The position numbers and the translations under genes were made by a program. A stretch of 10,431 nt of DNA, from positions 2,126 to 12,556 of the forward strand of contig JAEMRJ010000064.1 of NCBI GenBank assembly GCA_016463365.1, read 5' to 3'. Below the pieces are notes generated by a model. That model had not been told where the DNA came from. It saw only the letters and a list, made by a program, of their open reading frames with translations, and made no database searches. The stretch is from Thermoleophilaceae bacterium. GTDB lineage: Bacteria > Actinomycetota > Thermoleophilia > Solirubrobacterales > JACPNS01. This document shows positions 1 through 7,187 of the stretch, piece by piece (position 1 is the stretch's first letter; each line of letters starts with the position of its first letter).

Positions 1-430
1 TGTAGATCAGCCCGCTCTCAGCGTCTTTGTACTGCCCCGCATAACCCAGCGGCGTGGTGGCCGTTCCGGTCTTGGCCGTCTGGGCGCCGTAGGGATCGAA
101 GTTGTAGGTGGCAACCTTTGCGCCGGTTGTGCTGGTGATCAGGCGCGTGCTTCCAAGCTGGTCGTGGTGGAGGTAGGTGACGGCGCCGGAGCTTGAGATC
201 TGCTCAAGCGGAGTTCCATCTGGGCCGTAGATGTATGTATTTCCCCCGTCGCCCAGGAGGTTTGGGTTGGCTTGCGAGCGGTCCCAGATCATGCGCGTTG
301 CTGACTTGCCGGTGAGGGTCTTTGAAAGGCGCAGGCCGTCTGCGTCGTAGGCGTAGGTCGAGCCGGTAGGGATGCTTGCGCAGGAAGGGGTGACGAGACC
401 TGCTGCTGTGGTGCGGCTAGTGGAAGACAC
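1..430 (-). CDS. Rhs/YD-repeat core protein, N-terminally truncated, C-terminus off the left edge
   Basis: The minus-strand frame stays open from the stop at 446-448 to the left edge and reads as a classic RHS repeat-associated core. In order it shows TYAYDADGLRLSKTL (about 358-314), IYGPDGTPLEQI, YLHHDQLGSTRLI (175-137), NFDPYGAQT and PLGYAGQYKDAESGLIY at the edge. Rhs cores form a beta-cage shell around a variable C-terminal toxin or effector; that variable part would lie outside the window. Full-length Rhs proteins usually exceed 1000 residues, but here only about 143 codons precede the edge, and the upstream DNA is an unrelated hydrolase gene, so the N-terminal secretion and repeat regions are missing. 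The start is uncertain. GTG at 430-428 lies 11 nt after an AGGAGG motif; the first in-frame ATG (292-290) is inside the repeat. Codons such as GCA, ACA, TCA, CTT and GGA are more frequent than in the neighbouring genes. It may be a displaced orphan Rhs module or a pseudogene; the family call is firm, its expression is not. Confidence 0.85.
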   Translation of the reverse strand, partial: MSSTSRTTAAGLVTPSCASIPTGSTYAYDADGLRLSKTLTGKSATRMIWDRSQANPNLLGDGGNTYIYGPDGTPLEQISSSGAVTYLHHDQLGSTRLITSTTGAKVATYNFDPYGAQTAKTGTATTPLGYAGQYKDAESGLIY

Positions 431-441
431 ATGCGCGCGTG

Positions 442-447
442 CCTCCT
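442..447 (-). promoter_or_regulatory. AGGAGG Shine-Dalgarno-like motif overlapping the hydrolase stop codon
   Basis: On the minus strand the hydrolase stop TAG (448-446) runs straight into AGGAGG. This perfect motif could start translation at GTG 430-428 (11-nt gap, Rhs frame) or at ATG 432-430 (9-nt gap), which opens a different 47-codon frame ending at 289. The spacing favours the ATG, but only the GTG frame encodes recognisable protein. The motif may be fortuitous. Confidence 0.4.
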
Positions 448-1405
448 AATGACCAACCCCAATAGCCGCCCCGCAGATCTCATCCATCGCAAGATCGCAA
501 GCCTTGCTGAACGGAAAGCACCCCATGAAGCCGTGCATCAGTGACGGATAATGGAGGTGCTTGACCGGAACGCCGTACTCCGAGAGCTTTGCCGCGTAGG
601 CGAGACCTTCGTCGCGCAGGATGTCGTACTCGCTGGTGACCACCACGCTGGGCGGCTGACTACCGAAGTCCTCGCCAAGCAGCGGTGAAACCCGCGGGTC
701 GGTCGGGTCGGTGCCTCCCAGATACGCGCGGCGGAACTGCCCGCCGGCCTGCTTTGTCAGCACCGGGCCGTCGGCGTGCTGCTCGACCGACGCGTAGGTC
801 GTGGAGAAATCCGTCGTCGGATAGATCAGCACCTGACCGGCGATGCCGTCGACGTGCTGTCCGACGACTGCCGCGAGGTTGCCGCCGGCGCTGTCGCCTG
901 CGACGACGACTCGCGAAGCATCACCGCCAAATCTGTCCACGTTCGCAACCACCCAGGTCGCGATCGAAACTGCGTCATCCGCCGCGGCCGGAAACGGCTC
1001 TTCCGGCGCGAGCCGGTACTCAGGGCTGATCGTGATCATCCCGGTGCGCTCGGCGATCGTGCGAACCTGAAGCTCGTAGGACGGGATGTCGCCGACGATG
1101 AATCCCCCGCCGTGCAGGAAAAGCAGCGTGCCGCCGGATCCGCCCCCGACCGGGATGTAGACCCGCGCCGGCAGGTCGCCGGCTGCGCCCGGCACCGTGA
1201 TGTCATCCATCCGCTCAAGATTTCCGGGAGGCAGCTGCTCGCGCAGGGCCACCGTGATCCGCCGGAACTGATCGCGCGATTTGACCGGGTCATCACTGAC
1301 CGGCAGCGCGAGTCCTCCGGGAAGACTGTCCGCGAGCGTCTTCAGCTCAGGGTCGAACGGCTCCGCGGGCGGGACCGCGAAGCCGTTCGATGCCGGAGCT
1401 TCCAC
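446..1405 (-). CDS. alpha/beta hydrolase fold-3 protein (hormone-sensitive-lipase-type esterase)
   Basis: A 319-residue serine hydrolase of the HSL (bacterial family IV) esterase/lipase group, full length for the family. The oxyanion-hole motif HGGG is at residues 98-101, the nucleophile elbow GDSAGG at 170-175 (Ser172), the acid in SEYDILRDEG (Asp261) and the base in SLMHGF (His291), so the catalytic triad is intact. No signal peptide is seen, which suggests a cytoplasmic enzyme for short acyl esters or related bonds; the natural substrate cannot be read from sequence. It starts at GTG 1405-1403, whose G is also the last base of the upstream stop (TAGTG), with GGAAGAGG just before it. This implies translational coupling to the universal stress protein gene and membership of the permease operon. 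What an esterase does beside an amine permease is unclear; it might deacylate a substrate or be a passenger. Confidence 0.93.
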   Translation of the reverse strand: MEAPASNGFAVPPAEPFDPELKTLADSLPGGLALPVSDDPVKSRDQFRRITVALREQLPPGNLERMDDITVPGAAGDLPARVYIPVGGGSGGTLLFLHGGGFIVGDIPSYELQVRTIAERTGMITISPEYRLAPEEPFPAAADDAVSIATWVVANVDRFGGDASRVVVAGDSAGGNLAAVVGQHVDGIAGQVLIYPTTDFSTTYASVEQHADGPVLTKQAGGQFRRAYLGGTDPTDPRVSPLLGEDFGSQPPSVVVTSEYDILRDEGLAYAAKLSEYGVPVKHLHYPSLMHGFMGCFPFSKACDLAMDEICGAAIGVGH

Positions 1406-1827
1406 TAATCCTCTTCCTTGCCGTGCACAACCAGCACAGGACGCTTGGAGAGGTGGACGAGCTTGTGCGGCGTCGATCCGAGGATTGCGCCCCTCAGCGG
1501 GGAGTCGCCGTAGCTGCCCACGACGATCATCCTCGCGTCGACCGAATCGGCCGTCGTGATCAAGGCGTCGACGGACTCGCGGTCGACCAACATGAGCTCG
1601 GCGTCTGCGCCGGCCTCTTTGGCCTCTGCAACAGCCTTGCCGCCGACCTCGTTTCCCAGCTCCTCAAGTGCGAGGCGATGATCCTGGATCTCGCCGCCCA
1701 TGCGGTAGGGCTCGTAGCCGAACACCACGTACAGCTTCTCGCCGAGTTCGCTGGCGAGCACCGCGCCTTCGGCGACGGCCATGTTCGAGCACGTGCTCCC
1801 GTCAATTCCAACGACAATGCCGGGCAT
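1405..1827 (-). CDS. Universal stress protein, single UspA domain
   Basis: A 140-residue protein with one Usp domain. It opens with PGIVVGIDGS, the usual first strand and acidic nucleotide-contact region. It carries the ATP-binding signature G-2X-G-9X-G-S at residues 104-118 (VVGSYGDSP...LGS), then RPVLVV as the last strand. The intact signature points to an ATP-binding type. The start is ATG 1827-1825: a perfect AGGAGGA (1840-1834) lies 7 nt upstream, and the permease stop lies only 2 nt before the ATG. The frame is open much further upstream, but that extension lies wholly inside the permease gene in another frame and has no Usp character. Usp proteins are known to accompany or be fused to transporters (for example TeaD with the TeaABC ectoine transporter), so this one plausibly tunes the permease by sensing ATP. 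That role is inferred from context. Confidence 0.94.
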   Translation of the reverse strand: MPGIVVGIDGSTCSNMAVAEGAVLASELGEKLYVVFGYEPYRMGGEIQDHRLALEELGNEVGGKAVAEAKEAGADAELMLVDRESVDALITTADSVDARMIVVGSYGDSPLRGAILGSTPHKLVHLSKRPVLVVHGKEED

Positions 1828-1829
1828 GA

Positions 1830-3374
1830 TCAGTCCTCCTCTGCGGCGAAGCTTGCCACCGCTGCTTTTTCGCCGGTAAGTACTGCCGGATCTGCGACCT
1901 CCGGCTTGCGCTTGAAGAACACCGGGCTCACCTTGTTCCAGTAGAGCATCAAGCCGACACCGATGAGCGCGAAGACGATCGCAATCACAAGCGGTGGTCC
2001 GAGTCCGAGCCATGAAGCACCAGATTCGGAGTTTTCCGGCTTGGACAGATCGATCACGCTCTTGATCAGGATTCCGGTGAGCATCGAAGCGCCGATCACC
2101 GGGAAAAGCCCGATGAAGATGAAGTTCTTCGCGCTCTTGAACAACTCTTTGCGGTAGTAGATCGCGCACGCGAACCCGGTGATCCCGTAGTAGAAAGAGA
2201 TCATCAGACCGAGAGCCGCGATCGAGTCGTAGAGGATGTTCTCGGAGAGCGCCGTCAGGCCGACGTACCAGACGATCGAACTGATGCCCATCACCCAGGT
2301 CGAGAAGTACGGCGTGAAATAGCGCTCGTGGACCTCGCCGAATTTCGACGGCAGAGCCTTTGCGCGGGCCATGGACAGCGAGGTTCGCGCCGTCGGCAGA
2401 ATCGTCGTCTGCGTCGATGCCGCCGCTGATGTGAGCACCGCGATGATCAGGATCTTGTCCCACGGAGATCCGAACACGGCCGTTCCGAGACTGGACAGGA
2501 CATCGTCGGAGTTCTCGACCAGTTCGTCGACGCCGGCGTACGCCTGCGCCGCGATTGAAACGATCACGTAGGTGAACACGAGGATCACAGTGGCCGTGAG
2601 CGCGCCGAGGCCCGGAGTGCGCGAGGCATCCTTGGTCTCTTCGTTCACTGTCACGGTCGAGTCCCAGCCCCAGTAGATGAAGACCGCCAGCAGGACGCCC
2701 GAGACGAGCGCGCTGAAGCTGTCAATGGCAAACGGATTGATCCATGAGAGCGCCGGTTCGACTGAGCCTGGTGGCGGGTCGGCGTAGACCTTGACCAGTG
2801 CGACGACGGCGAAAGCGCCGAGTGTCAGCAGTTCTGCGCCGAGCAGAAAGTTCTGCGTCTTCGCAGAGAGCTCGATGCTGCGCGCCACGATCCAGGTCAT
2901 CACCAGAATCCAGAACACGCCCAGGGCCGTTACTGCCCACGTTGACTCGGCGGCTGCGGTCCAGCCGAAGAGCTCGTACGTGTACAACCCGGCGATCTGC
3001 GCGAGGTTTGCCATCACGATGACGTCGGCGACGATGATCGCCCAGCCTCCGATCCAGCCGGCTCTCGGGCCCATCGCTTTGGTCACCCACGTGAACGTCG
3101 TTCCGCAGTCGGGATCGGCGCGGTTCATGTAGAAGTAGGACGTCGCGATGAACAGCATCGGGATGAACGCGACGATCATGATCGCCGGGCTCTGAAGTCC
3201 AACCGCAGCCGCGACAAATCCAAGCGTCGCCGCCAAGCTGTAGCCCGGAGCCGTCGATGCGACTCCGATCACGGTGCTGGAAACAAAACCGATCGCATTG
3301 GCGCGAAGTCCCTTGCCACCAAGTTCGGGCCCGCTGCCCGTGCCGGCTGGCGGGACTGAATCGGGAACACTCAT
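1830..3374 (-). CDS. APC-superfamily amino acid/amine permease
   Basis: A 514-residue polytopic inner-membrane protein with about twelve hydrophobic segments, normal for APC-superfamily transporters. A short polar N-terminus precedes TM1, which holds the unwound-helix glycine pattern typical of the family (STVIGVASTAPGYSL, residues 33-47). TM6 and the following loop contain YWGWDSTVTVNEETKDASRT (234-253), another family hallmark. The C-terminal tail after about residue 487 is hydrophilic and probably cytoplasmic. The start ATG 3374-3372 has GGAGG (3386-3382) 7 nt upstream. It heads the minus-strand operon with the Usp and hydrolase genes and is divergent from the amine-catabolic operon. That context suggests uptake of an amine such as putrescine, a polyamine, GABA or a basic amino acid. 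Sequence alone does not fix the substrate. Confidence 0.93.
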   Translation of the reverse strand: MSVPDSVPPAGTGSGPELGGKGLRANAIGFVSSTVIGVASTAPGYSLAATLGFVAAAVGLQSPAIMIVAFIPMLFIATSYFYMNRADPDCGTTFTWVTKAMGPRAGWIGGWAIIVADVIVMANLAQIAGLYTYELFGWTAAAESTWAVTALGVFWILVMTWIVARSIELSAKTQNFLLGAELLTLGAFAVVALVKVYADPPPGSVEPALSWINPFAIDSFSALVSGVLLAVFIYWGWDSTVTVNEETKDASRTPGLGALTATVILVFTYVIVSIAAQAYAGVDELVENSDDVLSSLGTAVFGSPWDKILIIAVLTSAAASTQTTILPTARTSLSMARAKALPSKFGEVHERYFTPYFSTWVMGISSIVWYVGLTALSENILYDSIAALGLMISFYYGITGFACAIYYRKELFKSAKNFIFIGLFPVIGASMLTGILIKSVIDLSKPENSESGASWLGLGPPLVIAIVFALIGVGLMLYWNKVSPVFFKRKPEVADPAVLTGEKAAVASFAAEED

Positions 3375-3396
3375 TCAACTGCCTCCGTTCGTCATG

Positions 3397-3415
3397 CGAG
3401 GGGATTTACCCCTCG
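3397..3415. repeat. Perfect inverted repeat CGAGGGG-N5-CCCCTCG, candidate operator or 5' UTR hairpin
   Basis: Two 7-bp arms, CGAGGGG (3397-3403) and CCCCTCG (3409-3415), flank an AT-only spacer ATTTA. The element lies 22 bp upstream of the permease ATG and 10 bp upstream of its GGAGG. It could be a dimeric repressor site over the permease promoter, or a stem-loop in the leader RNA controlling ribosome access. No T-run follows on either strand, so an intrinsic terminator is unlikely. Confidence 0.65.
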
Positions 3416-3453
3416 ATAAGAATTTCATCCTACGGCTACCTGCGAACGGATGC

Positions 3454-3497
3454 GGCGCGCTTTTGGGTTACCGGTTAACGGTCCAGATGAGCGCGCC
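3454..3497. repeat. Nested symmetric sequence: GGCGCGC/GCGCGCC arms around an imperfect palindrome
   Basis: The outer arms GGCGCGC (3454-3460) and GCGCGCC (3491-3497) are perfect reverse complements 30 bases apart. Inside lies GTTACCGGTTAAC (3467-3479), one base short of a perfect 14-bp palindrome. It can also be read as the tandem repeat GGTTACC-GGTTAAC (3466-3479). Either reading would suit a dimeric regulator upstream of the aminotransferase operon. GC-rich arms of this kind can arise by chance in such DNA, so the assignment is tentative. Confidence 0.35.
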
Positions 3498-3569
3498 TTG
3501 CCGCCGCTTGTTTCATATACGCTGGCCAGACAGGTGCCGAAAACGGCGAAAGAAAGAAGAAGGTGCTCC

Positions 3570-4961
3570 ATGGCAACATTCACCGACGATCAGGTCACAG
3601 ACGCGCACAGTTCGTCGCGCGAGCTGCAGGAGCTGGCAAAGCGCCATCTCTGGATGCACTTCACGCGCATGGGCGCGTATGCCGACCATGACATCCCGAT
3701 CATCGTGCGCGGTGAAGGTTGTTACGTCTATGACGACAACGGCAAGCGCTACCTCGACGGACTCTCTGCACTTTTTTGCGTGAATGCCGGCCATGGTCGC
3801 GCTGAACTTGGCGAGGCGGCCGCAAAGCAGGCGGCCGAGCTCGGCTTCTACACAAACTGGAGCTATGCCCATCCGCGCTCGATCGAGCTGGCCGCGAAGA
3901 TCGCCGAGCTTGCCCCGGGCGACCTCAACCGGGTCTTCTTCACGAGCGGCGGCGGCGAGGCCGTCGAGTCGGCCTGGAAGCTGGCCAAGGCCTACCACAA
4001 GCGCACCGGCAACCCGTTGAAGACGAAGGTGATCTCACGCGACATCGCCTACCACGGCACCTACCACGGCGCTCTCGCCATCACCGGGATTCCGTCATTG
4101 CGCACCGAATTCGAGCCGCTCGCTCCGGGCACTCGGCATGCGCCGAACACCAACACCTACCACGACGATGAGCACAGCGACCCGTTGTGGATGGCCGACG
4201 CAATCGAAGAGATCATCGAGTTCGAAGGACCAGAGACCGTCGCCGCAGTATTCCTTGAGCCGGTCCAGAACGCCGGCGGTTGTTACACGCCGCCCGAGGG
4301 CTACTTCCAGCGCGTTCGGGAGATCTGCGACCGCCACGACGTGCTGCTGGTCTCGGACGAGGTCATCTGTTCATGGGGCCGGCTCGGTTACTACTTCGGC
4401 CACGAGCGCTTCGACTACTCGCCGGACATCGTCACGACCGCGAAGGGCATCACCTCTGCGTACGCGGCGATGGGCGCGGTGATCGCGACCGACAAGGTCG
4501 CCGAACCGTTCATGAAGGGCGATGCGGTCTTCAACCACGGCATCACCTTCGGCGGCCACCCGATGAGCGCGGCCGTCGCGCTCGCGAACATCGAGATTTT
4601 CGAGCGCGAAGACCTCTGCGGCCACGTGCTGAAGAACGAGCCTGCCTTCCGCGGGATGCTCGACGGCCTGCGCGAGCTGCCGATCGTCGGCGACGTGCGC
4701 GGAGCCGGCTATTTCCACGCGATCGAACTGGTCAAGAACAAAGAGACGCGCGAGACCTTCACCGACGAAGAGTCCGAGCGGCTGCTGCGCGGGTACCTCT
4801 CGAACGCGCTGTTTGACAACGGACTGATCTGCCGAGCGGACGACCGTGGCGACCCGGTGATTCAGCTGTCCCCGCCGCTGATCGCCGGACCCGAGCAGTT
4901 CGCCGAGATCGACGGCATCCTGCGCGCGGTGCTGACCGAGGCGTGGAACCAAATTGCCTGA
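3570..4961 (+). CDS. Class III PLP-dependent omega-aminotransferase, probably amine:pyruvate (putrescine-type)
   Basis: A 463-residue fold-type I, class III aminotransferase of full family length. The PLP-phosphate region is TSGGGEAVESA (125-135), where most class III enzymes have a GSEA form. The pyridine-nitrogen Asp is Asp263 in SDEVICSWGR, and the Schiff-base lysine is Lys292 in TTAKGI. HLWMHFTRMG (26-35) and the FCVNAGHGR segment resemble omega-amino acid and diamine:pyruvate enzymes rather than acetylornithine or glutamate-semialdehyde enzymes. ATG 3570 is chosen because GAAGAAGG ends 6 nt upstream and family similarity begins soon after; the frame is open 40 codons further, but that part is arginine/proline-rich and unconserved. 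It is the first gene of the plus operon. The downstream alanine dehydrogenase supports pyruvate as amino acceptor, and the aminobutyraldehyde-type dehydrogenase supports putrescine or a similar terminal amine as donor. Taurine or beta-alanine remain possible. Confidence 0.9.
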   Translation: MATFTDDQVTDAHSSSRELQELAKRHLWMHFTRMGAYADHDIPIIVRGEGCYVYDDNGKRYLDGLSALFCVNAGHGRAELGEAAAKQAAELGFYTNWSYAHPRSIELAAKIAELAPGDLNRVFFTSGGGEAVESAWKLAKAYHKRTGNPLKTKVISRDIAYHGTYHGALAITGIPSLRTEFEPLAPGTRHAPNTNTYHDDEHSDPLWMADAIEEIIEFEGPETVAAVFLEPVQNAGGCYTPPEGYFQRVREICDRHDVLLVSDEVICSWGRLGYYFGHERFDYSPDIVTTAKGITSAYAAMGAVIATDKVAEPFMKGDAVFNHGITFGGHPMSAAVALANIEIFEREDLCGHVLKNEPAFRGMLDGLRELPIVGDVRGAGYFHAIELVKNKETRETFTDEESERLLRGYLSNALFDNGLICRADDRGDPVIQLSPPLIAGPEQFAEIDGILRAVLTEAWNQIA

Positions 4962-6062
4962 TGCGCTGACCGTTGGTGTGCTTGGCGCGGGCGGCACCAT
5001 CGCACCGCCGATCGTCCGTGATCTTGCCGAGTCGCCAGAGGCTGGCGCGCTCAAACTGCTCGACCTCGACGGAGCAAAGGCGGAGGCCACGGCGCGCGAT
5101 CACGGAGCAGGCAAGTCTGTCGCGATCGAGGTCGACGGCCGCCAAGAGGGCGCCCTCGAGTCGCAGCTCCACGATGTGGATGTGCTGATCAATTCCGCCA
5201 GCTACCGGATCAACGTCGACGTGATGGAAGCGTGCTTGCGGTCAGGTACGCACTACATCGACCTTGGCGGTCTCTACCACGTGACCGCTGAGCAGCTGAC
5301 GCTGAATGACCGCTTTGAAGCGGCCGGCCTGCTGGCACTGCTGGGCATGGGATCGGCGCCGGGCAAGACCAATCTGATGGCGGCCGTTGCCACGGAAGAG
5401 CTCGGGGGCGAAGTCGATCGGATCGACGCGACCGCCGGCGGCCGTGATCTCGATCCCCCAGCCGGGTTTGCGCCGCCGTACTCAGTGCAGACATTGCTTG
5501 ATGAGCTGACGCTGAAGCCGGTCGTGTTGCGTGGTGGTCAGGCCGTCGAGATCGAGCCGCTGACCGACGCAGGGATGATCGATTTTCCGGAGCCGATCGG
5601 CGACGCGCCGGCGATCTACACGCTGCACTCTGAAGTGCTGACCTTCGGATCGAGCTTCGGCTGCAGCGAATGCTCGTTTCAACTCTCGCTCGGGCCGGCA
5701 GTGCTGGGGCGGTTGATCGAGCTGACCACGGCTCCTCCGGAAGAAGTCGTCCGCGCAGCGGCAGAGGCGGTCAAGCCGTCGGGCCAGACGATCTCCTTTC
5801 ACCTGATCGACGCGTACTCCCGCGATCGCCACGTGCGCGTCACCTGCAAGACCTCGCCGATGCCCGAGTGGGGTTTCGGCGGCAGTGTCATCTCCACGTC
5901 GGCGCCCGCCGCGGCGGCCGTGCGACTGATGGCCAAGGGCAGGATCACCGCAGTCGGGGCGATCCCCCCTGAAGCGGCGATGCAACCGCAGGACATGTTC
6001 GATGAACTTGCAAGCAGAAACGCTGAATTCAGCGTGACCGAATACCAGCCGGGAGGCGCGCG

Positions 6063-6066
<4 letters not shown>
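4954..6066 (+). CDS. Saccharopine/lysine-dehydrogenase-like NAD(P)-dependent oxidoreductase
   Basis: A 370-residue protein with an N-terminal Rossmann nucleotide fold (GVLGAGGTIA, 8-17; acidic LLDLDG, 35-40). It also has the family signature region INSASYRINVDVMEAC (79-94), then THYIDLGG (99-106) and GMGSAPGKTN (131-140), and a C-terminal substrate/dimer domain ending near AIPPE (336-340). This family covers saccharopine dehydrogenase, lysine 6-dehydrogenase, carboxynorspermidine dehydrogenase and homospermidine synthase-like enzymes, all acting on C-N bonds of amines via imines. The length fits lysine 6-dehydrogenase-like members rather than two-domain fusions. The start is TTG 4954, overlapping the aminotransferase end by 8 nt; no in-frame ATG or GTG lies before the Rossmann motif. 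It overlaps ald by ATGA. Its role may be oxidising or rearranging a secondary amine or cyclic imine in the amine pathway. The exact reaction is unknown. Confidence 0.85.
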
Positions 6067-7175
<1,109 letters not shown>

Positions 7176-7187
7176 AGAGGAACTGTC

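Larger units (their letters stand above)
3375..3569. promoter_or_regulatory. Divergent intergenic region between permease and aminotransferase operons
   Basis: These 195 bases separate two divergent start codons and must carry promoters for both operons, so joint control is likely. Visible structure includes a perfect 7-bp inverted repeat at 3397-3415, an imperfect palindrome at 3467-3479 flanked by GGCGCGC/GCGCGCC arms (3454-3460, 3491-3497), and a Shine-Dalgarno-like GAAGAAGG run ending at 3563, 6 nt before the aminotransferase ATG. On the minus strand, TAGGAT (complement of 3429-3434) is a possible -10 box for the permease, but no -35 at proper spacing stands out. On the plus strand, CATATA (3514-3519) is AT-rich without a matching -35. 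No regulator gene is adjacent. Confidence 0.6.

Noticed and set aside
776..1944. Plus-strand frames opposite the hydrolase and universal stress protein (to 210 residues)
   Set aside because: Arginine/alanine-rich shadows of well-supported minus-strand genes, without motifs or ribosome sites.
1828..2463. Upstream extension of the universal stress protein frame to a 352-residue protein
   Set aside because: The extension lies entirely within the permease gene in another frame, has no Usp similarity and is arginine/histidine-rich; ATG 1827 has a perfect Shine-Dalgarno.
3536..3547. GCCG-AAAA-CGGC small hairpin before the aminotransferase
   Set aside because: Only four base pairs; expected by chance in GC-rich DNA and not followed by a T-run.
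3450..3569. 40-codon N-terminal extension of the aminotransferase
   Set aside because: The segment is unconserved in character, no ribosome site precedes 3450, and GAAGAAGG sits 6 nt before ATG 3570.
4961..4963. ATG at 4961 as start of the saccharopine-dehydrogenase-like gene
   Set aside because: It is in a different frame from the Rossmann motif; only TTG 4954 is in frame.
4371..5172. Long antisense frames opposite the aminotransferase and the next gene
   Set aside because: Typical GC-rich antisense shadows: no recognisable domain, low-complexity composition, and both opposite-strand genes are well supported.
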